A stretch of DNA of 64,000 bases from Novosphingobium kaempferiae (GTDB lineage: Bacteria > Pseudomonadota > Alphaproteobacteria > Sphingomonadales > Sphingomonadaceae). Made by a program: the position numbers and the translations under genes. Location of the stretch: contig NZ_CP089301.1 in NCBI RefSeq assembly GCF_021227995.1, forward strand, positions 1-64,000, given 5' to 3'. The notes below the pieces were generated by a model that saw only the letters and a program-made list of their open reading frames with translations, was not told the origin of the DNA and did no database searches. Numbering within the stretch: the stretch's first letter is position 1; each line of letters starts with the position of its first letter. Below are positions 47,615 to 56,476 of the stretch, in pieces.

Positions 47615-48829
47615 GTGAACTACGAGCACATCTTCGATCAGGCGATTGAGCGCCTGCACTCCGAAGGACGCTACCGCGTCTTCATCGACATCCTGCGCAA
47701 CAAGGGCGCCTATCCGAACGCCCGCTGCTTCGCCGGTCACAACGGCCCCAAGCCGATCACGGTCTGGTGCTCCAACGACTATCTCGCCATGGGCCAGCAC
47801 CCCAAGGTGATCGAGGCCATGGAGGAGGCGCTGCACGACGTCGGCGCCGGCTCAGGCGGCACCCGCAACATCGGCGGCAACACGCATTACCATGTGGACC
47901 TCGAGCGCGAGCTGGCCGACCTGCATGGCAAGCAGGGCGCGCTGCTGTTCACCTCGGGCTACGTTTCGAACGACGCCACGCTGTCGACGCTGGCCAAGCT
48001 GCTGCCGGGCTGCGTGATCTTCTCGGACGAGTTGAACCACGCCAGCATGATCGCGGGCATCCGCAATTCGGGCTGCGAAAAGAAGGTCTGGCGCCACAAT
48101 GACCTCGTCCACCTCGAGGAGCTGCTGGCCGATACCGATCCCAACGTCCCCAAGCTGATCGCCTTCGAGTCGGTCTATTCGATGGATGGCGACGTCGCCC
48201 CGATCCACGCGATCTGCGACCTTGCGGAAAAGTACAACGCCCTCACCTACATCGACGAGGTCCACGCGGTCGGCATGTACGGCCCGCGCGGCGGCGGCAT
48301 CACCGACCGGGACGAAGCCGCCCACCGCATCGACATCATCGAGGGTACGCTGGGCAAGGCATTCGGCGTCATGGGCGGCTACATCGCCGCCGACACCAAG
48401 ATCATCGACTGCATCCGCTCCTACGCGCCGGGCTTCATCTTCACGACTTCGCTGTCGCCGGTGCTGGTCGCGGGCGTGCTCGCCTCGGTGCGCCACCTCA
48501 AGAGCTCCAGCGTCGAGCGTGAGGGCCAGCAGCGCTCCGCCGCGATGATGAAGCAGATGTTCCGCAACGCCGGGCTGCCGGTGATGGATTCGGTCACGCA
48601 CATCGTCCCGCTGATGGTCGGCGACCCGGTGCGCGCCAAGCAGATCAGCGACATCCTGCTGGCCGAGTACGGCGCCTACGTGCAGCCGATCAATTTCCCG
48701 ACCGTCCCGCGCGGCACCGAGCGCCTGCGCTTCACCCCCGGCCCTGCGCACACCGAAGAGATGATGCGCGAACTGACCGAGGCTCTGGTCGAGATCTGGG
48801 ACCGGCTGGAGATGCGCCTCGCCGCCTGA
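47615..48829 (+). CDS. hemA: 5-aminolevulinate synthase
   Basis: Condenses glycine with succinyl-CoA to 5-aminolevulinate, the Shemin (C4) route to haem used by Alphaproteobacteria. A 404-residue PLP enzyme with [21 protein letters not shown], the YIDEVHAVG Asp and the PLP-binding Lys in EGTLGKAFG. The start is GTG at 47615; no close ATG keeps the frame. The use of succinyl-CoA links it loosely to the scpA pathway that supplies it. A strong terminator follows. Confidence 0.97.
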   Translation: MNYEHIFDQAIERLHSEGRYRVFIDILRNKGAYPNARCFAGHNGPKPITVWCSNDYLAMGQHPKVIEAMEEALHDVGAGSGGTRNIGGNTHYHVDLERELADLHGKQGALLFTSGYVSNDATLSTLAKLLPGCVIFSDELNHASMIAGIRNSGCEKKVWRHNDLVHLEELLADTDPNVPKLIAFESVYSMDGDVAPIHAICDLAEKYNALTYIDEVHAVGMYGPRGGGITDRDEAAHRIDIIEGTLGKAFGVMGGYIAADTKIIDCIRSYAPGFIFTTSLSPVLVAGVLASVRHLKSSSVEREGQQRSAAMMKQMFRNAGLPVMDSVTHIVPLMVGDPVRAKQISDILLAEYGAYVQPINFPTVPRGTERLRFTPGPAHTEEMMRELTEALVEIWDRLEMRLAA

Positions 48830-48877
48830 ACAGGCGCGCCGGACGCTTTCGAGGTTGCAAGATAATCTATCGCGAAA

Positions 48878-48908
48878 GGCCTCCTGCACCACGCAGGGGG
48901 CCTTTTTT
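48878..48908 (+). terminator. Terminator of hemA
   Basis: Stem ggcctcctgc (48878-48887) with gcagggggcc (48893-48902), one G-T pair, then six T. Confidence 0.9.
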
Positions 48909-48993
48909 ATCGCGCCCGGCGTCCCCAAGTGCTCGCCCGTTGCCGCGCATTCGCGCATCTCCCCCCGGCAACGCCATTACCAGAGGACCATTC

Positions 48994-50094
48994 ATGGCTA
49001 AGCTCTTCGAGCCCCTGACTCTCGGCGACGTCACGCTCGCCAACCGCATCGTCATCGCGCCGATGTGCCAGTATTCCGCCGAGGACGGCCGCATGACCGA
49101 CTGGCATGCAATGCACCTCGGCCAGCTCGCCCAGTCGGGCGCCGCCATCCTGACGATCGAGGCCACCGCCGTCGTGCCCGAAGGCCGCATCTCCTACGCC
49201 GATGTCGGCCTGTGGGACGACGAGACCGAGGAAGCGATGCGCAAGGTGCTCGAAAGCGTGCGCCGCTGGTCGGACATGCCGATCGCCATCCAGCTCGCCC
49301 ATGCCGGTCGCAAGGCCAGCACGGCGAAGCCATGGGACGGCGGCGGCCAGATCGCCCCTGACGCGCAGAACGGCTGGCAGACCGTCGCCCCGTCCGCGAT
49401 CCCCTTCCTGAGCGACGAGAACGCCCCCGTCGCGCTCGACAAGGAGGGCCTTGCCCGCGTCCGCGACGCCTTCGTCGACGCGACCGTGCGTTCGGCCCGC
49501 CTCGGTATCGACGCCATCCAGATCCACGCTGCGCACGGCTACCTGCTGCACCAGTTCCTCTCGCCGCTCTCCAACACGCGCACCGACGAATACGGCGGCT
49601 CGCTGGAGAACCGGATGCGCTTCCCGCTGGAAGTCTACGACGCCGTGCGCGCCGCCTTCCCGGCGGAGAAGGCCGTCACCGTGCGCGTCTCCGGCACCGA
49701 CTGGGTCGAAGGCGGCTGGGACGTCGAGCAGACCGTGGCCTTCGCCAAGGCCCTCGAAGCACGCGGCGCCTCGGCGATCCACGTATCGAGCGGCGGCCTC
49801 CACGCCGGGCAGCAGATCCCGGTCGGGCCGAACTACCAGGTGCCCCTCGCCCGCGCGGTGAAGCAGGCGGTGTCGATCCCGGTGATCGCCGTCGGCCTCA
49901 TCACCGAGCCCGAGCAGGCCGAGGCCATCGTGGCGACCGGCGATGCGGACATGATCGGCCTTGCCCGCACGGTGCTCTACGATCCGCGCTGGCCCTGGCA
50001 TGCCGCCGCCGCTCTGGGCGCGAAGATCAAGGTCGCGCCGCAGTTCCTGCGCAGCCAGCCGCGCGCCTACAAGGATCTGTTCACCGCCGACTGA
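48994..50094 (+). CDS. NADPH:flavin oxidoreductase, old yellow enzyme family (YqjM/XenA-like)
   Basis: A 366-residue FMN enzyme of the OYE family, YqjM class. The active-site Cys25 lies in APMCQYSA, the substrate His pair in IHAAHGYLLHQF and the FMN-phosphate region near the end (GDADMIGLART). It reduces activated C=C bonds and often electrophiles such as quinones or nitro compounds; the natural substrate is unknown. AGAGGA precedes the ATG by 8 nt. Single gene. Confidence 0.93.
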   Translation: MAKLFEPLTLGDVTLANRIVIAPMCQYSAEDGRMTDWHAMHLGQLAQSGAAILTIEATAVVPEGRISYADVGLWDDETEEAMRKVLESVRRWSDMPIAIQLAHAGRKASTAKPWDGGGQIAPDAQNGWQTVAPSAIPFLSDENAPVALDKEGLARVRDAFVDATVRSARLGIDAIQIHAAHGYLLHQFLSPLSNTRTDEYGGSLENRMRFPLEVYDAVRAAFPAEKAVTVRVSGTDWVEGGWDVEQTVAFAKALEARGASAIHVSSGGLHAGQQIPVGPNYQVPLARAVKQAVSIPVIAVGLITEPEQAEAIVATGDADMIGLARTVLYDPRWPWHAAAALGAKIKVAPQFLRSQPRAYKDLFTAD

Positions 50095-50107
50095 GCCCAA
50101 ACGAAAA

Positions 50108-50133
50108 CCCCCGGAACCATACGGTTCCGGGGG
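50108..50133. terminator. Bidirectional terminator between OYE and ODC genes
   Basis: Perfect 11-bp stem cccccggaacc/ggttccggggg with a 4-nt loop. The T-run lies on the minus-strand side (TTTTCG), so it best serves the leftward decarboxylase gene, and weakly the rightward gene. Confidence 0.85.
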
Positions 50134-50163
50134 CCTCTCGTTATTGGTATTGCCGAAAGCGGA

Positions 50164-51372
50164 TCAGCGCAGCGACACCACGTTGTCCGATACGCGCGGA
50201 TCCTTGCGGCCGGTGTAGAGGCTCGCCATCGGCTCGTCCTGGGCCATGACGACCTCGCCACCGCCGAAGCCGTTGAACGCGGTGCGCATGGCGGCACCGT
50301 AGGCACCGAGCATACCCACCTCGATCCAGTCGCCCGCCTTGATGTCGGCAGGGAGCATGAACGGGCCTTCCATGAAGTCGGCATCGTCACAGGTCGGGCC
50401 GTAGAAGGAGAACTCCTTCAGCTCCGACGAGCGCTCGCCGTCCTTGGCGATCGCCTTCACCGGGAAGCGCCATGCGACGTGCGCGGCATCGTAGAGGGCG
50501 CCGTAGGCACCGTCGTTGATGTAAAGCTCGTCACCGCGACGCTTCTCGACCTTGACGATCAGCGAGTTGTACTCGGCCGACAGCGCGCGACCGGGCTCAC
50601 ACCACAGCTCTGCGTTGTAGGCGATCGGCAGCGCCTCGAAGTGGCGATGGATGATCGCGAAGTAGTCCTCGAGCGGCGGCGGCTCCATGCCCGGATACGA
50701 CGACGGGAAGCCCCCGCCGACGTCGACCATGTCGATGACGACGCCGGCAGCCGCAATGGCGGCACGGGCGCGCTCGAGAGCCTGCACGTAGGCGAACGGC
50801 GTCATCGCCTGCGAACCGACGTGGAAGCACACGCCCAGCCAGTCGGCGACCTGACGAGTGGCCTGCAGCAGTTCACCCGCGTCGGCGACGTCGATGCCGA
50901 ACTTCGAGGCGAGGCTCAGTTCCGAATACTCGGACGAGACGCGCAGACGCACGCAGAGGCGCAGGTCGGTGGCGCGATTGCCCTCGACATCGGTGGTCGC
51001 TTCGACGATCTTCTCGACTTCCTCGATGGTGTCGAGGCTGAAGGTGCGCACGCCATGCGTGAAGTAGGCTTCGCGGATCGCGCTGGCGGTCTTGACCGGG
51101 TGCATGAAGCACAGCGTTGCGTCGGGCAGCGTCGCACGGACCATGCGCACCTCGGCGATCGAGGCGACGTCGTAGTGCGTGATGCCGTTGTCCCACAGGA
51201 TCTGGACCAGATCCGGCGACGGGTTCGCCTTCACCGCATAGAGCGACTTGCCCGGAAACTTCGTGGCGAAGAATCGGGCAGCGCGCGCCGCAGCATGCGG
51301 GCGGTTCAGGATGACTGGTTCGTCAGGCGCGAGGGTGCGCGCTACGGCCGGTGCGTCGAGGAATGCGTGCAA
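50164..51372 (-). CDS. Ornithine (or lysine/ornithine) decarboxylase, fold type III
   Basis: Makes putrescine from ornithine with PLP. A 402-residue alanine-racemase-fold decarboxylase with the PLP Lys48 in YAVKAN, the GGGFPSSYPG phosphate loop, the conserved EPGRA and the active-site Cys in GPTCDDADFM. Eukaryotic-type ODC and bacterial lysine/ornithine decarboxylases share these features; the substrate cannot be settled here, but putrescine fits the polyamine genes next to it. The only in-frame start near the domain is TTG at 51372, with GGGGG 11 nt upstream. A terminator follows the stop. Confidence 0.9.
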   Translation of the reverse strand: MHAFLDAPAVARTLAPDEPVILNRPHAAARAARFFATKFPGKSLYAVKANPSPDLVQILWDNGITHYDVASIAEVRMVRATLPDATLCFMHPVKTASAIREAYFTHGVRTFSLDTIEEVEKIVEATTDVEGNRATDLRLCVRLRVSSEYSELSLASKFGIDVADAGELLQATRQVADWLGVCFHVGSQAMTPFAYVQALERARAAIAAAGVVIDMVDVGGGFPSSYPGMEPPPLEDYFAIIHRHFEALPIAYNAELWCEPGRALSAEYNSLIVKVEKRRGDELYINDGAYGALYDAAHVAWRFPVKAIAKDGERSSELKEFSFYGPTCDDADFMEGPFMLPADIKAGDWIEVGMLGAYGAAMRTAFNGFGGGEVVMAQDEPMASLYTGRKDPRVSDNVVSLR

Positions 51373-51782
51373 CTCAAGGGACCCCCAAACGGTGTTTAAA
51401 CGACAAAGCTGCCTTGCGGTTTGGAAGTCCCCATGGGGCAGCGAGGGGCGGATATAGGGCTAGGCGGACGAATCGCAAGAAAAAAACGGACACTTTCACA
51501 AAAACGTCATGCGGCGCGGGAGCGCTAACTCATCATGCCCAGAAGCGTGATTTTCTTCGTTTCAATTCAGCATCTTGCATCCGCCCACTCCACAGCAGTC
51601 GATGACGGTTCCGCGACAGCGGATCGCCTCGTTTCATCTTTTCAAACGTGAAATGCGGAGAACCGATCCTCTCCGAGTCGAGAGATCGGGACCGGCTGCT
51701 TCAGCCACGCGGCAGACTGCAGCCCTTCCCCGGAAAATCCGTCGCCAATGACGGGCTCGGCCGGGAAAGGACGAAAGGCCAT
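51373..51782 (-). promoter_or_regulatory. Leader and promoter region of the ODC gene
   Basis: This 410-bp gap holds the upstream region of the leftward ODC gene. On that strand a stable hairpin, gctgcc (51437-51442) with ggcagc (51408-51413), encloses a perfect inner palindrome tccccatgggga. A second hairpin lies near 51663-51690. In Alphaproteobacteria the ODC gene speF is often preceded by a conserved cis-regulatory RNA (the speF element); whether this leader is one is only a possibility. No convincing gene is present. Confidence 0.35.
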
Positions 51783-52961
51783 TCAACTCAGGCGGCCCCG
51801 GAAATCCTCGTAATCGAACTTGCGGATACACTCGAGCGAGTCGGTTTCCGAATCCCAGAGCCAGATCGAAGGCAGCGGCACGCCGTTGAAGGTCGTGGTC
51901 TTGACCATCGAATAGTGCGCCTGATCGAGGAACGCGAAGCGCTGGCCGGCCTCGGGATCGCTGGGCAGCACGTAGTCACCGATGACGTCACCCGCGAGGC
52001 AGGACGGCCCGCCGAGACGGATCGCCTCGCCCTCGTCCTCGCCACGCTCCCCGAGCATCGCCGGGCGATAGGGCGCCTCGATCACGTCGGGCATGTGGCA
52101 GGTGGCCGAAATGTCGACCACGGCGACGGGCATCCCGTTCCAGCCCACGTCGAGCACCGTCCCGACGAGGATGCCGGCGTCCAGCGCGACCGCCTCGCCC
52201 GGCTCGATGTAGATCTCTGCCCCGGTATCCTCGGCCATGTCGGCCAGGAATTCGATCAGTTCCTCACGCTGGTAATCGGCGCGGGTGACGTGATGGCCGC
52301 CGCCGATGTTGATCCACTTGATCTGGCCGAAGAACGGTTCAAGGAAGTCGAACACCTTGTCCCAGGTGCGCTTGAGCGGCTCGAAATCCTGCTCGCACAG
52401 GTTATGGAAGTGGATGCCGTCGATCAGTTCGACATGCTCTTCGGTGAGCTGGTCGATCGGGAATCCGAGGCGCGAATGCGGCGCGGAAGGATCGTACTTC
52501 GGCACCTCGCCCTCCGGGTGGAGCGGGTTGACGCGAAGGCCGATGTCGAAGGCTTCGCCGCGGGCGCGGGCGCCTTCGACGTGGCCCCAGAAACGCTCGA
52601 TCTGCGCAGGGCTGTTGAAGATCACATGGTCGGAGAGGCGCAGGATCTCGTCCATGTCCTCCTCCTTGTAGGCCGCGCAGTAGGTCGCAATCTCGCCGTC
52701 GTAGAACTCGGAGGCGAGGCGCGCTTCCCACAGGCCCGAGGTGCACACGCCGTCCAAGTATTCGCCCACGATCGGCGCGGTCGACCACATCGAGAACGCC
52801 TTCAGCGCCGCCAGCACCTTGGCGCCCGACTGCTCGCCGACTTCCGAAAGGATGCGCAGGTTCTCGCGCAGCCTGGCGGCATCGACCACGAAGGCAGGGC
52901 TGTCGACGCGCGACAGGTCGAAGTTCGCGAAGGCGCCCGGATCGCCGGCTCTGGTTTCCAT
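51783..52961 (-). CDS. nspC: Carboxynorspermidine/carboxyspermidine decarboxylase
   Basis: Decarboxylates carboxyspermidine (or carboxynorspermidine) to spermidine (or norspermidine). A 392-residue PLP enzyme of the alanine-racemase fold with the Lys54 motif ALKAFSMWS, SRLGFPIDQL, GGGHHVTRADYQ and the C-terminal substrate site with FLDQAHYSMVKTTTFNG. With the Lys1-like dehydrogenase in the same set it provides the aspartate-semialdehyde route to spermidine. It lies 25 bp after the DUF486 gene. Confidence 0.93.
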   Translation of the reverse strand: METRAGDPGAFANFDLSRVDSPAFVVDAARLRENLRILSEVGEQSGAKVLAALKAFSMWSTAPIVGEYLDGVCTSGLWEARLASEFYDGEIATYCAAYKEEDMDEILRLSDHVIFNSPAQIERFWGHVEGARARGEAFDIGLRVNPLHPEGEVPKYDPSAPHSRLGFPIDQLTEEHVELIDGIHFHNLCEQDFEPLKRTWDKVFDFLEPFFGQIKWINIGGGHHVTRADYQREELIEFLADMAEDTGAEIYIEPGEAVALDAGILVGTVLDVGWNGMPVAVVDISATCHMPDVIEAPYRPAMLGERGEDEGEAIRLGGPSCLAGDVIGDYVLPSDPEAGQRFAFLDQAHYSMVKTTTFNGVPLPSIWLWDSETDSLECIRKFDYEDFRGRLS

Positions 52962-52986
52962 TGTCTCAGTTCCTCAGCACGTTCAG

Positions 52987-53337
52987 TTAGCCCAGCGGCC
53001 CCTTGAAGATGAACCAGGCCCCCGCCCCGACCAGGCAGAAGCCGACGACCTCGTTCCATCCGGGTTTCTGCCCGAACAGCGCCCAGGCCACGAGCACGAA
53101 GGCCAGCAGCGAGAACGCCTCCTGCATCACCTTGAGCTGGCCGAGCGAATAGACCGAACTGCCGATCCGGTTGGCCGGAACGGCAAGGCAATACTCGAAG
53201 AATGCGATGCCCCAACTCATCAGCACCGCCACCCAGAGCGCCTTTCCGGGCACCTTGAGGTGGAGATACCACGCGGTGTTCATGAACAGGTTGGAGCCCG
53301 CCAGCAAAGCCACGGGCGCGACGAACGACCAGTTCAT
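52987..53337 (-). CDS. DMT-superfamily membrane protein, DUF486 type
   Basis: A 116-residue protein with four membrane segments. It carries WGIAFFEYCLAVPANRIG and YSLGQLKVMQE, the signature of DUF486 proteins, which resemble small multidrug-resistance exporters in size and fold. It sits between the Cys-rich lipoprotein gene (4-bp gap) and nspC (25-bp gap) in a polyamine operon, so a role in polyamine export or envelope handling is a reasonable guess only. Confidence 0.8.
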   Translation of the reverse strand: MNWSFVAPVALLAGSNLFMNTAWYLHLKVPGKALWVAVLMSWGIAFFEYCLAVPANRIGSSVYSLGQLKVMQEAFSLLAFVLVAWALFGQKPGWNEVVGFCLVGAGAWFIFKGPLG

Positions 53338-53341
53338 CGGC

Positions 53342-53770
53342 TCAATCGACGCAGATCGCATAGGCGGCCTTGCCGCCCTTGATCTCCGAATAGCAGCCGA
53401 ACAGCCGGTCGTCGGCCTGGCACTGGCCGGTCGCGGCGGCCGAGGCCGAAGTAGAACCCGCGCTGCCGACGCACTTGCCCTGACACTGCGAGGAATCGCT
53501 GCACTGCCTGCCCGCGTCAGCATAGGGATGCACGCACATCTCCATGCCCAGCATCCCACGCCGTTGCACCGTTCCACCACCCGAGGTGCAGGCCGCCTTG
53601 TCCGCGGCGCTCATGTCGCGGGCGTAGGACTGGTTGCCTGCAGGCTCGGATGGTCCCGCCGGAGCCGTTGGTGCGACAGGCCCCGGCTGGGGCGCTTCGG
53701 CAGGTGCGCAGCCGCCCAGTGCCAGCGCACCCAGCGCCGTCAGGAACAGAAGGCGCGTGCCGCCTCCCAT
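53342..53770 (-). CDS. Cys-rich lipoprotein of unknown function in the polyamine operon
   Basis: A 142-residue protein with a lipoprotein signal (ALALGGC, lipid on Cys), then a Pro/Ala-rich spacer and a C-terminal domain of about 85 residues with eight Cys (ACTSGG, EMCVHP, RQCSD, SQCQGKCVG, GQCQ, FGCYS and AICVD), probably four disulfides. Its ATG shares a base with the stop of the carboxynorspermidine dehydrogenase gene. The spacing shows it belongs to the same transcript as the polyamine enzymes, which is surprising for a periplasmic Cys-rich lipoprotein. Function unknown. Confidence 0.78.
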   Translation of the reverse strand: MGGGTRLLFLTALGALALGGCAPAEAPQPGPVAPTAPAGPSEPAGNQSYARDMSAADKAACTSGGGTVQRRGMLGMEMCVHPYADAGRQCSDSSQCQGKCVGSAGSTSASAAATGQCQADDRLFGCYSEIKGGKAAYAICVD

Positions 53771-54981
53771 CAGAACGGAAGCGGCTCGGACAGTTCCTCG
53801 ACGGTCCACGGCAGGCCATGCTTGTTGAGCATGTCCATGAAGGGATCGGGATCGAACTGCTCCATGTTGAACACGCCCTGCCCTTCCCACGCGCCGGTCA
53901 CGACCATGGCCGCACCGATCATCGCCGGAACGCCGGTGGTGTAGCTGACCGCCTGGTTACCGGTCTCGGCATAGGCGTCTTCGTGGTCGCAGATGTTCTT
54001 GATGTAGAACGTCTTTTCACCCGAGCCGTCGAGCGCTTCACCGGTCGCGATGTCGCCGATGTTGGTCTTGCCCTTGGTCGTCGGGCCGAGCGAGGCAGGT
54101 TCGGGCAGCACGGCCTTGAGGAACTGCAGCGGCACGATCTCGACGCCGTTGTAGATCACCGGGTCGATGCGGGTCATGCCGACGTTCTGCAGCACGGTGA
54201 GGTGCTGGATGTACGCATCGCCGAAGGTCATCCAGAAGCGGCCGCGCTCCATCTCGGGGATGAATTTCGCAAGGCTTTCAAGCTCTTCGTGGTACATCAT
54301 GTACATGTTCTTCGGGCCGACGCCCTCGAAGTCGAAGTTCACCTTCTTGGCCATCGCCGGGGTTTCGACGAAGTCGCCGTTCTCCCAGTGGCGGGCGGGC
54401 GCGGTCACTTCGCGGATGTTGATCTCCGGGTTGAAGTTCGTCGCGAAAGCCTGTCCGTGGTCGCCGCCGTTGCAGTCGAGGATGTCGAGCGTGCGGATGG
54501 TCTTGAGCTTGTGCTTCTTGAGCCACATCGCGAAGACGCTGGTGACGCCCGGGTCGAAGCCCGAACCGAGCAGCGCCATGAGGCCCGCCTCCTTGAAGCG
54601 CTCCTGGTAGGCCCACTGCCAATGGTACTCGAATTTGGCCACGTCCTTGGGCTCGTAGTTCGCGGTGTCCATGTAGTGCGTGCCGGTCGCGAGGCAGGCA
54701 TCCATGATCGCAAGGTCTTGATAAGGCAGGGCAAGATTGACCACCAGCTTGGGCTGGATCTGCCGGATCAGGGCCGAGGTCGCCTCCACGTCATCCGCGT
54801 CGATCGCATAGGTGCCGATCGTGACGCCGGTGCGCGCCTTGACCGATTCGGCGATCGCCTCGCACTTCGACACCGTGCGGCTGGCGAGATGAATGTCGCT
54901 GAAGATGTCCGGATTCATGGCCATCTTGTGGACCGCGACCGATCCGACGCCGCCTGCGCCGATCACCAGAACCTTGCTCAC
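53770..54981 (-). CDS. Carboxynorspermidine dehydrogenase (Lys1-like saccharopine dehydrogenase family)
   Basis: Reductively condenses aspartate beta-semialdehyde with putrescine (or diaminopropane) to carboxyspermidine (or carboxynorspermidine) with NADPH. A 403-residue protein with the N-terminal Rossmann motif VLVIGAGGVGSVAVHK, the Lys1-like segment VVNLALPYQDLAIMDACLATG and the GSGFDPGVTSVFAM stretch. The start is GTG at 54981 with AGGAG 8 nt upstream. It is the first gene of the leftward polyamine set and its product is processed by NspC downstream. Confidence 0.92.
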   Translation of the reverse strand: MSKVLVIGAGGVGSVAVHKMAMNPDIFSDIHLASRTVSKCEAIAESVKARTGVTIGTYAIDADDVEATSALIRQIQPKLVVNLALPYQDLAIMDACLATGTHYMDTANYEPKDVAKFEYHWQWAYQERFKEAGLMALLGSGFDPGVTSVFAMWLKKHKLKTIRTLDILDCNGGDHGQAFATNFNPEINIREVTAPARHWENGDFVETPAMAKKVNFDFEGVGPKNMYMMYHEELESLAKFIPEMERGRFWMTFGDAYIQHLTVLQNVGMTRIDPVIYNGVEIVPLQFLKAVLPEPASLGPTTKGKTNIGDIATGEALDGSGEKTFYIKNICDHEDAYAETGNQAVSYTTGVPAMIGAAMVVTGAWEGQGVFNMEQFDPDPFMDMLNKHGLPWTVEELSEPLPF

Positions 54982-55120
54982 CAACCTGTCTCCTTCGGCC
55001 TCGAGGCCATGGGGGGCCAAACGTAAAGCGGCGCATATAGTGTCCCTGTGTGACAACTCAACTGTGAGTCACTGAACGGCACCTAAAGCGCACAGAACGG
55101 CTCCGAACCGTCACCGGACT

Positions 55121-55154
55121 GCACCTTAGCGCACTTTGGCGCACTTTGGCGCAC
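55121..55154. repeat. 10-bp tandem repeat in the btaA upstream region
   Basis: The unit gcaccttagc, gcactttggc, gcactttggc, then gcaccgc repeats with a 10-bp period over 34 bp. It lies in the gap between the divergent CANSDH and btaA genes. A one-helical-turn period suggests a protein-binding array or a local slippage tract. Confidence 0.5.
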
Positions 55155-55180
55155 CGCAAGTGTCACAAACAGCCTTCAAG

Positions 55181-55198
55181 TCGTCATCACCCGGTCAC
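55181..55198 (+). promoter_or_regulatory. Pho-box-like direct repeat upstream of btaA
   Basis: TCGTCAT CACC CGGTCAC is two GTCA(T/C) half sites 11 bp apart, the spacing of PhoB boxes; it matches the Pho-box consensus CTGTCATAWAWCTGTCAY at 12 of 18 positions. Further GTCA(T/C) units lie at 55162 and 55207. Betaine-lipid genes are PhoB-controlled in rhizobia, which supports the call. The site is 47 bp before the GTG. Confidence 0.45.
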
Positions 55199-55244
55199 TG
55201 CACGGTGTCATTGGCGCCGCATCCCTACGAAGGAGCCCAGTGCC

Positions 55245-56471
55245 GTGCCCACCTCCCGTTCAGGCCCCCGTTCAGACCTTATCGAGAACGCGGTCGTCCG
55301 CGACGAGGCATCCCGCAAGAGCAAGCTGCTCGACAAGGCGTTCGCCATGGCCTTCAAGGGCCTTGTCTATGCGCAGATCTGGGAAGACCCCGTCGCCGAC
55401 ATGGCGGCCATGGAGATCACGCCCGACAGCCGCATCATCACCATCGCCAGCGGCGGCTGCAACGCACTGTCCTACCTGACGGCGGACCCGGCGCACATCA
55501 CGGTGGTTGACCTCAACACCGCGCACATCGCGCTCAACAACCTCAAGCACGCCGCCGTGCGCCACCTCAGCCATGCCGAGGTGCGCCGCTTCGTGGCCGA
55601 GGCCGACCGGGCCGAGAACGTCGCCCTCTACCGCGAAAAGCTCGCCCCGCATCTGGACGAGGCGACGCGCCGCTACTGGGAAGGCCGCGACCTCGTCGGC
55701 CGCCGCCGCATCGGCGCCTTCACGCGCGGCGTCTATCGCCACGGCCTGCTCGGCGGGTTCATCGGCGCGGCGCACGTCATCGCGAAACTGCATAAGGTCA
55801 ACCCAGCCGAGATCCTCGACGCCGAATCGATGGAGGAGCAGCGCCGCATCTTCGACGAGCGCATCGCCCCCGTTTTCGAGCGCCGCTTCGTGCGCTGGCT
55901 GACCAAGCACCCCGCATCGCTGTTCGGCCTCGGCATCCCGCCCGCGCAGTACGACGCGCTGGCGGGCGGCCAGTCGATGGCCGACGTGCTGCGCGGCCGG
56001 CTGGAGAAGCTGGCCTGCCACTTCCCCGTCAACGACAACTACTTCGCCTGGCAGGCATTCTCGCGCGGGTACGGCAAGGGTGAGGAAGCGCCGCTGCCGC
56101 CCTACCTACAGGAAGCCAACCTGCCGCTGGTCCGCACCCGGCTCGACCGGCTCGACCTGCGCCATGCCAACTTCACCCATGTGCTGATGGCCGCCGACGA
56201 CGCCAGCTACGACCGCTACGTGCTGCTCGACGCGCAGGACTGGATGACCGACACGCAGCTTACGGAGTTGTGGACCGAGATCACCCGCACCGCCCGCCCC
56301 GGCGCGCGCGTGCTGTTCCGCACCGCCGCCGAACCCTCGCTGCTGCCTGGCCGCGTGCCCGACGCGATCCTCGACCGCTGGGACTACCGCGTCGAGCAGT
56401 CGCAGGCCGCCACCGCCGCCGATCGCTCGTCGATCTACGGCGGCGTCCACCTCTACGCGTTCAAGGGCTGA
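55245..56471 (+). CDS. btaA: S-adenosylmethionine:diacylglycerol 3-amino-3-carboxypropyl transferase
   Basis: First enzyme of DGTS betaine-lipid synthesis: moves the aminocarboxypropyl group from SAM to diacylglycerol, at the inner membrane. A 408-residue DUF3419 protein with the SAM-binding stretch IITIASGGCNALSYL and VDLNTAHIALNNLKHAAV, the central basic helical part with GRRRIGAFTRGVYRHG, and the C-terminal LMAADDASYDRYVLLDAQDWM. The start is GTG at 55245 (AAGGAG 9 nt upstream). Followed after 5 bp by btaB. Replaces phosphatidylcholine-type lipids under low phosphate in relatives. Confidence 0.92.
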   Translation: MPTSRSGPRSDLIENAVVRDEASRKSKLLDKAFAMAFKGLVYAQIWEDPVADMAAMEITPDSRIITIASGGCNALSYLTADPAHITVVDLNTAHIALNNLKHAAVRHLSHAEVRRFVAEADRAENVALYREKLAPHLDEATRRYWEGRDLVGRRRIGAFTRGVYRHGLLGGFIGAAHVIAKLHKVNPAEILDAESMEEQRRIFDERIAPVFERRFVRWLTKHPASLFGLGIPPAQYDALAGGQSMADVLRGRLEKLACHFPVNDNYFAWQAFSRGYGKGEEAPLPPYLQEANLPLVRTRLDRLDLRHANFTHVLMAADDASYDRYVLLDAQDWMTDTQLTELWTEITRTARPGARVLFRTAAEPSLLPGRVPDAILDRWDYRVEQSQAATAADRSSIYGGVHLYAFKG

Positions 56472-56476
56472 GCCTG

